Source of the DNA: Streptomyces nigrescens
Lineage (GTDB): Bacteria > Actinomycetota > Actinomycetes > Streptomycetales > Streptomycetaceae
NCBI GenBank assembly: GCA_024349765.1
Contig: AP026073.1
Span: forward strand, 4,712,001-4,776,000
DNA length: 64,000 nt
Direction: 5' to 3'
The notes under the pieces were generated by a model. The model made no database searches. It was not told the origin of the DNA and worked only from the letters and a program-made list of their open reading frames with translations. The translations under genes and the position numbers were made by a program. Of this stretch, positions 51,606-57,752 are shown piece by piece; position 1 is the stretch's first letter, and every line of letters begins with the position of its first letter.

Positions 51606-52334
51606 ATGCGGGTCGAGGAGGTTCGGCGGCTGCTGGACGATCGGCTGGGTGGTGGGGCGGGGCCGCCGTCGCCCGAGTCGGCGCGTGCGGTGGTGGCCGA
51701 GCTGGCGCGGCCGGAGGTGCTGGGTCCGCTGGTGCGCCGATTATCCGCCGGTGCGGTGGACCTTCCGGAGTGCACGCGGCTGTCGTACCGGCATGTGCTG
51801 GGTTTCGACAAGCTGTTGTTGTTGCCGGGTGCGCCGCGGTTCATGTTGCGGGTGCATGTCTGGCCCGGCCCGGTGGGTGCGGAGCCGGAGGACATCCACA
51901 ACCACCGTTGTGTGATCGCGTCGGCGGTGGTGCGGGGCCGGGTGCGGATGGAGCGTTACGAGCCGGCGGTGGAGGGGGTGCCGGCGGTGGTGTACCGGGA
52001 GACGATCGACGGGCCGGGCGGGGCGTGGCGGTTGCGGCGGGTCGGTGAGGCGCGGCTGCGTCTGGTGCGTGCGGAGCGGTACGGGGCGGGTCGGAGTTAC
52101 GGGCTGGACGCCCGTACGCTGCACCGGGTGGTGAGCGAGGAGCCGACGGTGACGCTGTTCCTGGAGACCGCCCCGCAGCGCTCGGTGACCGATGTGTACG
52201 TCAGGGTGCCCGGCCGGGCCGGCGGGGTCAGCGGCGGCCGCGTCGGGCGGGCCGGTCCGCCGCCCAAGACTCCCCTCGCACCGGCCGTGTATCTTGCCGA
52301 ACTCGACGCGCTGGCACGGTCTTTGGGCTGGTGA
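51606..52334 (+). CDS. Cupin-like (cysteine-dioxygenase-fold) protein
   Basis: A 242-aa protein starting MRVEEVRRLLDDRLG after GGAGGCGGAG. The sequence MLRVHVWPGPVGAEPEDIHNH contains a likely metal-binding HNH pair, and a later LHRV histidine with strands between fits a cupin barrel similar to cysteine dioxygenase. Substrate unknown. Its 3-prime 107 bp overlap the opposite Nudix gene. It is co-oriented with the toroid gene and probably co-transcribed. Confidence 0.7.
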   Translation: MRVEEVRRLLDDRLGGGAGPPSPESARAVVAELARPEVLGPLVRRLSAGAVDLPECTRLSYRHVLGFDKLLLLPGAPRFMLRVHVWPGPVGAEPEDIHNHRCVIASAVVRGRVRMERYEPAVEGVPAVVYRETIDGPGGAWRLRRVGEARLRLVRAERYGAGRSYGLDARTLHRVVSEEPTVTLFLETAPQRSVTDVYVRVPGRAGGVSGGRVGRAGPPPKTPLAPAVYLAELDALARSLGW

Positions 52335-52818
52335 AGGGGGTGGGGGCGAGGCCCTGGTAGCCGTAGCGGGCGGTCATGGTGCGCAGTCCGGAGGCGTCGA
52401 GCCGGCCGCCGAAGACCTGGCGGATGACGCCGAGGTTGTAGGCGTCGACGCCGGCGTCGGCGAGTTCGGCGGGCCGGGCCCAGCGGTATGCCTGGTCGGG
52501 GCTGGGCAGGACGACGTCGAGGGTCAGTGGCCGGACGAGGAAGTTCTCCTGGTGGTTGCGGACCCGCCGGCCCTGGTAGTCGCTGAGGAAGCTGGCGGAT
52601 CCGGTGTGGGCGACGACCGCGCCGAGGAGTCCGGTTTCTTCCTTGAGCTCGCGCAGGGCGCCGGCTTCGGGGGTCTCCCCCGGTTCCAGTTTGCCGCAGG
52701 GAACGCCCCATGCGCCGGGCAGGAAGCGTTCGCGGTAGCTGCGGCGGACGATCAGCACGCGGCCGTTGTGGACCACCACCGCCGCGGCGAGATGGGGGTG
52801 GGCTGCTGTCTGGTTCAT
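52228..52818 (-). CDS. Nudix hydrolase
   Basis: A 196-aa protein. The Nudix box is complete (starts GKLEPGETPE at about residue 42; its second half is REL then KEETG), so it should cleave a nucleoside diphosphate linked to another group using Mg. The last 30 or so residues are Arg/Pro-rich and read across the 3-prime end of the cupin-like gene, so the tail may be a late extension. Start MNQTAAHPHLAAA at 52818. Confidence 0.85.
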   Translation of the reverse strand: MNQTAAHPHLAAAVVVHNGRVLIVRRSYRERFLPGAWGVPCGKLEPGETPEAGALRELKEETGLLGAVVAHTGSASFLSDYQGRRVRNHQENFLVRPLTLDVVLPSPDQAYRWARPAELADAGVDAYNLGVIRQVFGGRLDASGLRTMTARYGYQGLAPTPFTSPKTVPARRVRQDTRPVRGESWAADRPARRGRR

Positions 52819-53120
52819 CGCACTTCTCGCATTCCGAGAGGACGGGCGGCCCGGACTTCTCGTCGGCGAGAGGACGGGCGGCAGGCCCGTGGCGGACGTC
52901 CACCGTACCGGCCGGTGCTGCGGGGCGGACCGGGCGCGGCGGCGTGGCGAACGGTGAACTGGCGTACGGGGGGCTTGTATTGGCGGCGTGCGGTGTGCAC
53001 CCCCTTCAGCTGCTCCGGGCAGTGTCGGTGGCGGCCCCCGGCCGGCGGTCGCACGCCCGGTTCAGCTGCCCGGTTCGGCTGCTCAGTTCGGCCGCTCTTC
53101 CTGCCCGGGTATGCGGCTGC
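52819..53120. other. Intergenic region with two tandem duplications
   Basis: This 302-bp gap upstream of the Nudix gene has no gene. It contains an imperfect 32-33-bp duplication (52822-52850 and 52855-52882, sharing GAGAGGACGGGCGGC) and, at its right end, a 33-bp duplication that reaches into the next gene. Confidence 0.6.
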
Positions 53121-53147
53121 TCAGTTCGGTTGCTCTTCCTGCTCGGG
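53077..53147. repeat. 33-bp direct repeat, period 38 bp, at the 3-prime end of a gene
   Basis: Copies at 53077-53109 and 53115-53147 share GGCTGCTCAGTTCGG and CTCTTCCTGC with three differences. The right copy encodes the last residues and stop of the minus-strand DUF6461-like gene; the left copy is beyond the stop. Confidence 0.75.
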
Positions 53148-53723
53148 CAGGGGTAGCAGGCTGCCGCTCCAGCGCTGTTCGTCGTCCCGAGGCGGCGTGA
53201 CGCGCAGCCCGAAGGCGTTCTCCGCGAGAGCCAGGACGCCGTGCGGCGGCGCCGGCTGTCCGGGAAGGAGACCGAGCGGGCGCATGAACTCGTCGAGCCG
53301 CTGGGGGTCCAGGCCGGTCGGGTCGATCGGCTCAAGGGTGTGGAAGTCGACGACGATGCCGCCGTCCACCGCGTACTTGAACCAGTGCATGGGCTTCTCG
53401 TTGTAGTACAGGGCGACGGCCTCCGTGCCGTGCGAGACCGCGCGCAGGATCCTCTCGTCCAGCCCGTGGCTGCCGCCCTGCTCCCATGCCCAGGACCACT
53501 CACCGTCGGTGCCGGTCGTCACCACCGGCTCGTCCTCGTCGAGCAGGGTGTCGCCGAACTCGTCGGCGAGGTCCACGGGATCGCGCAGGGCCAAGGTGTC
53601 CGGGCCGATCCCCATGCGGGCCAGCAACTCCGTGGGAGACAAACCCTTGCCGAAGGTCAGCGTGTAGAACGGGATGTCCGCACGGAGGGGGTCCAGCCCA
53701 CGACCTGTGCCTGTACTCGTCAT
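53121..53723 (-). CDS. DUF6461-like protein
   Basis: A 200-aa protein. The layout DIPFYTLTFGKGLSPTELLARM, then WSWAWEQGGSHGLDERILRAVS, then EAVALYYNEKPMHWFKYA is that of DUF6461, a family common in Streptomyces and often near toxin or immunity-type genes. No catalytic motif is visible. The start MTSTGTGRGLDP at 53723 was chosen as the first ATG near the domain. Function unknown. Confidence 0.75.
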   Translation of the reverse strand: MTSTGTGRGLDPLRADIPFYTLTFGKGLSPTELLARMGIGPDTLALRDPVDLADEFGDTLLDEDEPVVTTGTDGEWSWAWEQGGSHGLDERILRAVSHGTEAVALYYNEKPMHWFKYAVDGGIVVDFHTLEPIDPTGLDPQRLDEFMRPLGLLPGQPAPPHGVLALAENAFGLRVTPPRDDEQRWSGSLLPLPEQEEQPN

Positions 53724-53888
53724 GCCGGGGATCCTGTCACGCCGCACTGACACGCACGCCGACGCCTCGGCCCGGGAGACCGAGGGCTGCCCCGAGCCGA
53801 TCCACCTCCATGTCGGGTACCCGGGGATCGGCGGCGAAACACCCGAACCGCCGCCCATGAGCCGCCGCGCCGCTTCCGCAGACTGACC

Positions 53889-53925
53889 CTGGCATGCGTA
53901 CGTACGCGATCCCTACGCATGCCAG
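53889..53925. promoter_or_regulatory. Long perfect palindrome between divergent genes
   Basis: Twelve-base perfect arms CTGGCATGCGTA / TACGCATGCCAG separated by 13 bp. It lies 80 bp before the SGNH hydrolase start and 166 bp from the opposite gene. It may be a repressor operator or an RNA hairpin in the leader. Confidence 0.6.
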
Positions 53926-54004
53926 AGGGCTGGGTGGGCCGCGCGCCGGTCAGCAGACTCGCGGTCATCGCCACCGGGCGATCGACGGAGAGAGGCGGCA
54001 GACC

Positions 54005-55246
54005 ATGCAGCAGATCGCGGACGGCAACAGCAACGCCGACGACAACGACAACAGCAACAGCAACAGCGACAACCGCGACGACAACTCGCCGTATTGGCAG
54101 GCTGGTTGGGCGGCCTCCGTGCAGCGCCCCAGTGTGGGGTTCCACGAGAACTGGGCGCTGGAGGGGTTCGCGGAGCAGACGGTGCGCCAGGTGGTGCGGG
54201 TCACCGGTTCCGGTTCGGCGGCGCGGATCGTGCTGTCGAACCGGTACGGGGCCGGGCCGCTGGAGGTGGCCGGCGCGACCCTGGCCCGTACCGGGGAGGG
54301 CGCCGGGGTGCGGGAGGGGACGGTGCGGCGGCTCACGTTCGGCGGGGCGGCGGGCGTCCGGATTCCGGCGGGCGGGGAGGTGCGCAGTGATGCCGTCGAG
54401 GTGGCGGTGGCGCCGTTCGAGTCGCTGACGGTGTCGCTGTACTTCGCGCGGCCGACGGGGCCCGCGACCTTCCACGCGCAGGCGTATGCCACGGCGTACC
54501 GGGCGCCCGGGGACCGGCTGACGGCCACGGACCCCACGGTGTTCGGGGAGACGACGGTGTCGTGGTACTTCCTCGCGGCAGTGGAGCTGGCGGACGGCGG
54601 GCCGGCGCGGCGGGACACGGTGGTGGTGTTCGGTGATTCGATCACCGACGGTTTCGGCTCGACGGTCGACGGCAACCGGCGCTATGCGGACGCGTTGGCG
54701 GAACGGCTCGCGGAGCAGGGCGGGGTGCGGCCGGTGCTCAATCAGGGCATCGGCGGGAATCTGCTGCTGAGCGATTCGGCGTGGTTCGGGGAGCGGGCGG
54801 TGGGGCGGTTCCGGCGGGATGTGCTGGACCGGCCGGGTGTGCGGTCGGTGGTGGTGCTGGTGGGGCTGAACGACATCGGGTTCAGCGAGGTCGATCTGCC
54901 GACGTACAAGCCGGATACGGACCGGTCCGTGGCGGAACTGATCGCCGGTTACCGCGAGTTGATCGCGGGTGCGCGGGCGGCGGGGGTGCGGATCGTCGGG
55001 GGGACGATCATGCCGTTCAAGGGGGCGGAATACCACACGCCGGGTGCGGAGGCGAAGCGGCAGAAGGTGAACGACTGGATGCGGACCTCGGGCGAGTTCG
55101 ATGCGGTCGCGGATTTCGCGGCGGCGTTGGCGGAGCCGGGGGATCCGGAGGCGCTGGCGGCGCGCTTCGACAGCGGTGACCACAAGCATCCCGGTGACGA
55201 GGGGTACCGGGTGATGGCCGAGGCGGTGGATCTCGCGGCGCTGTGA
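54005..55246 (+). CDS. SGNH/GDSL-family hydrolase
   Basis: A 413-aa protein. The catalytic block VVVFGDSITDGFGS (Ser about residue 214), the Gly block NQGIGGNLLL, the Asn block VVVLVGLNDIGF and the final DSGDHKHPGDEGY (Asp/His) are all present, so it should be an active esterase, probably on acetylated sugars. The N-terminus is a low-complexity Asn/Asp/Ser stretch of about 30 residues in place of a signal peptide, although the protein looks like secreted relatives that carry one. A beta-sandwich domain (about 35-200) precedes the catalytic domain. GAGAGGCGG lies ahead of the ATG. Confidence 0.88.
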   Translation: MQQIADGNSNADDNDNSNSNSDNRDDNSPYWQAGWAASVQRPSVGFHENWALEGFAEQTVRQVVRVTGSGSAARIVLSNRYGAGPLEVAGATLARTGEGAGVREGTVRRLTFGGAAGVRIPAGGEVRSDAVEVAVAPFESLTVSLYFARPTGPATFHAQAYATAYRAPGDRLTATDPTVFGETTVSWYFLAAVELADGGPARRDTVVVFGDSITDGFGSTVDGNRRYADALAERLAEQGGVRPVLNQGIGGNLLLSDSAWFGERAVGRFRRDVLDRPGVRSVVVLVGLNDIGFSEVDLPTYKPDTDRSVAELIAGYRELIAGARAAGVRIVGGTIMPFKGAEYHTPGAEAKRQKVNDWMRTSGEFDAVADFAAALAEPGDPEALAARFDSGDHKHPGDEGYRVMAEAVDLAAL

Positions 55247-55288
55247 CGGCGCGTGGTCGGGGAGGGCCCGGGGAAGGGCAGGAGTGGG

Positions 55289-55324
55289 GGCGGCGGCCGC
55301 CCCGACCGGTCATCGGCCGCCGCC
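55289..55324. terminator. Bidirectional terminator hairpin
   Basis: Ten-base-pair perfect stem GGCGGCGGCC / GGCCGCCGCC, loop of 16 nt, between the convergent SGNH hydrolase and ABC exporter genes. Confidence 0.65.
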
Positions 55325-55334
55325 ACCCCGGATG

Positions 55335-57167
55335 TTACCCATGGGTCACTTTTTCGGCCATGATCTGCTCGCCGGGCGGGGCGAGGTGTGCGTCACGCCG
55401 GACGAGTGCCGCGTAGCGGCCGTCGGCGGCGAGCAGTTCGTCGTGGGTGCCGCGTTCGGCGATCCGGCCGGCGTCCAGGACGACGATCTGGTCGGCGTCG
55501 CGGACGGTGGAGAGGCGGTGCGCGATGGTGAGGGTGGTGCGGCCCGCGGACAGTTCGTCGATGGCCTGCTGGACGGCGTGTTCGGTGCGGGTGTCCAGGG
55601 CGCTGGTCGCCTCGTCGAGGACGAGCACCGGCGGGTCCCGCAGGATGGTGCGGGCGATGGCCAGGCGCTGCTTCTCGCCGCCGGAGAAGCGGTACCCGCG
55701 CTCGCCGACGAGGGTGTCGTAGCCGTCGGGGAGGGCGGCGATGTGGTCGTGGATCTGGGCGGCCTTGGCGGCGCGGTGGATCTCGTCGTCGGTGGCGTCG
55801 GGTTTGGCGAAGCGCAGGTTGTCGGCGACCGAGGCGTGGAAGAGGTAGGTCTCCTGGGAGACCACGCCGACGGCGCGGGCGAGGGTGTCGAAGTCGAGGT
55901 CGCGGACGTCCGTGCCGTCGAGGGTGACCCGGCCTTCGGTGACGTCGTAGAGGCGGGGGACGAGGTAGCTGAGGGTGCTCTTGCCGCTGCCGGTGGGGCC
56001 GACGACGGCGAGGCTGCCGCCGGCGGGGACGGTCAGGTCGATGCCGTCGAGGGTGGGGGCGGCGTCGGGGTCGTAGCGGAACCGCACGTTCTCGAAGCGG
56101 ATCTCGCCGCGCGGGGCCGGGATGCGGACCGGGTCGGCGGGTTCGGTGATGGCGACCGGCAGGTCGAGGTATTCGAAGATCCGCTGGAAGAGCGCGAGTG
56201 AGGTCTGCATCTGGACGCCGGTGGACAGCAGGGAGACGGTCGGGCGCAGCAGGCCCTGCTGGAGGGAGACGAAGGCGACCAGGGTGCCTATGGAGAAGAC
56301 CGGTCCGCCCAGTTGGAGGACGAGGCCGGCGGCCCAGTAGATGAGGGCGGGCATGGCGGCCATGACGATGCCGATGGTGGCCATCCGCCAGCGGCCGGCC
56401 ATGTTGGCGCGGACCTCCAGGTCGACCAGGCGCTCGGACTCGTCGGCGAAGTTCTTCGTGAGGGAGTCGGCGCGGCCCATGGTGCGGCCGAGGAGGATGC
56501 CGCTGACCGAGAGGGATTCGGTGACCATCGCGGACATGGCGGCCATCTGCTTCTGCCGCTGGGTGGTGATCTTCTTGCGTTCGTTGCCGACCCGGCGGCT
56601 GATCCAGACGAAGAGCGGGAGCAGCAGGAGGGAGACGACGGTCAGCCGCCAGTCGAGGGCGAGCATGGCGCAGACGGTGGCGATGACCGAGGTGAGGTTG
56701 GAGACCAGGGAGGTGGCGGTGGAGGTGACCGTGGCCTGCATGCCGCCGATGTCGTTGGCGATCCGGGACTGGACCTCGCCGGTGCGGGTGCGGGTGAAGA
56801 ACGCCAGGGGCATCCGCTGGAGCTTGGCGTAGACCGCGGTCCGCAGGTCGTGCATGACGCGTTGGCCGACGGTGGTGGAGAGCAGGGTCTGCAGGACGCC
56901 GAAGACGCTGGTGGTGACGGCGGTGGCGATCATGCCGAGGGCGAGCAGGGTGAGCAGTCCGGTGCGGCGGCCGGGGATGGCGACGTCGAGGATCTCGCGG
57001 AGGAGGAACGGCGAGGCCACGGAGACCAGGGAGGAGGCGCCGACGAGCAGCCCGACGAGGGCGAGCCGGCCGCGGTAGGGGCGGAAGAGGGTGAGGATCC
57101 GCCGGAGCTGGACCGGTGCTTCGGGATCCTTGGGGGGCGGTGTCCATTGGGGTTCGTCGCGGTGCAT
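55335..57167 (-). CDS. ABC exporter (fused membrane and ATPase domains)
   Basis: A 610-aa protein. Six helices (about 30-320) are followed by an ATPase domain with Walker A GPTGSGKSTLSYLV, signature FSGGEKQRLAIARTI, Walker B VLVLDEATSALDT and the His switch AHRLSTV. It is a single half-transporter of the MsbA/LmrA type and works as a homodimer. Drug or lipid export is likely. It is divergent from a MarR regulator with a palindrome between them. Confidence 0.9.
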   Translation of the reverse strand: MHRDEPQWTPPPKDPEAPVQLRRILTLFRPYRGRLALVGLLVGASSLVSVASPFLLREILDVAIPGRRTGLLTLLALGMIATAVTTSVFGVLQTLLSTTVGQRVMHDLRTAVYAKLQRMPLAFFTRTRTGEVQSRIANDIGGMQATVTSTATSLVSNLTSVIATVCAMLALDWRLTVVSLLLLPLFVWISRRVGNERKKITTQRQKQMAAMSAMVTESLSVSGILLGRTMGRADSLTKNFADESERLVDLEVRANMAGRWRMATIGIVMAAMPALIYWAAGLVLQLGGPVFSIGTLVAFVSLQQGLLRPTVSLLSTGVQMQTSLALFQRIFEYLDLPVAITEPADPVRIPAPRGEIRFENVRFRYDPDAAPTLDGIDLTVPAGGSLAVVGPTGSGKSTLSYLVPRLYDVTEGRVTLDGTDVRDLDFDTLARAVGVVSQETYLFHASVADNLRFAKPDATDDEIHRAAKAAQIHDHIAALPDGYDTLVGERGYRFSGGEKQRLAIARTILRDPPVLVLDEATSALDTRTEHAVQQAIDELSAGRTTLTIAHRLSTVRDADQIVVLDAGRIAERGTHDELLAADGRYAALVRRDAHLAPPGEQIMAEKVTHG

Positions 57168-57214
57168 GGGCTCCTACGAGGGGTGCGGGACAGCGGGATT
57201 TCGCTGAGCCTAGC

Positions 57215-57239
57215 TCATTGTTACCTATACTCACAATGA
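57215..57239. promoter_or_regulatory. Candidate MarR operator
   Basis: Inverted repeat TCATTGT - 11 bp - ACAATGA, 7-bp perfect arms, in the 96-bp gap between the divergent ABC exporter and MarR genes. This is the AT-richest part of the neighbourhood. Confidence 0.65.
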
Positions 57240-57263
57240 ACCAGGTCCTGATACTCTCGGGGC

Positions 57264-57719
57264 ATGCCCTCCCCTGAGCCGACGGTCAGCAGCAACCTCG
57301 CCGAACAGCTGGTGCGGCTGACCCGCCGGATGCACCGCGCGCAGAAGCGCCACATGGCGCACCTGGACATCGCCTTCACCCCCGCCCAGTCCCGGGTCCT
57401 GCGGATCGTGGACCACTGCCGCGACACCCCGCCGCGGATGGCGGACCTCGCCCAGCGGCTGGAGGTCGTCCCGCGGGCGGTGACGACGTTGGTGGACGCG
57501 CTGGAGGCGAACGGCGCGGTCCGCCGGGTGCCGGATCCGGCCAACCGGCGCGTGGTGCGGATCGAGCTGACCGACACCGGCCGGTCCACGCTGCGCACGT
57601 TGCGCAGCGCGCGCCGGGCCGCCGCGGAGGAGATCCTGGCTCCGCTGACCGCCGATCAGCGCGAGGTGCTCGGCGGCCTGCTGTCCACCCTGGTCGACGG
57701 GCCGGGTGACCCGCACTGA
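57264..57719 (+). CDS. MarR-family regulator
   Basis: A 151-aa protein. The winged helix reads MADLAQRLEVVPRAVTTLVDALEANGAVRRV, then PDPANRRVVRIELTDTGR, with the conserved Asp-Arg wing. It probably represses the divergent ABC exporter and itself through the palindrome at 57215-57239, releasing DNA on binding a small aromatic or drug-like ligand. Confidence 0.88.
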   Translation: MPSPEPTVSSNLAEQLVRLTRRMHRAQKRHMAHLDIAFTPAQSRVLRIVDHCRDTPPRMADLAQRLEVVPRAVTTLVDALEANGAVRRVPDPANRRVVRIELTDTGRSTLRTLRSARRAAAEEILAPLTADQREVLGGLLSTLVDGPGDPH

Positions 57720-57752
57720 CCTGACGCCCCCTCATGCACAGGAGTGCCCGCC

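Noticed and set aside
55338-55350. Palindrome ACCCATGGGT near the end of the ABC exporter gene
   Set aside because: It is short and within coding sequence, with no regulator context.
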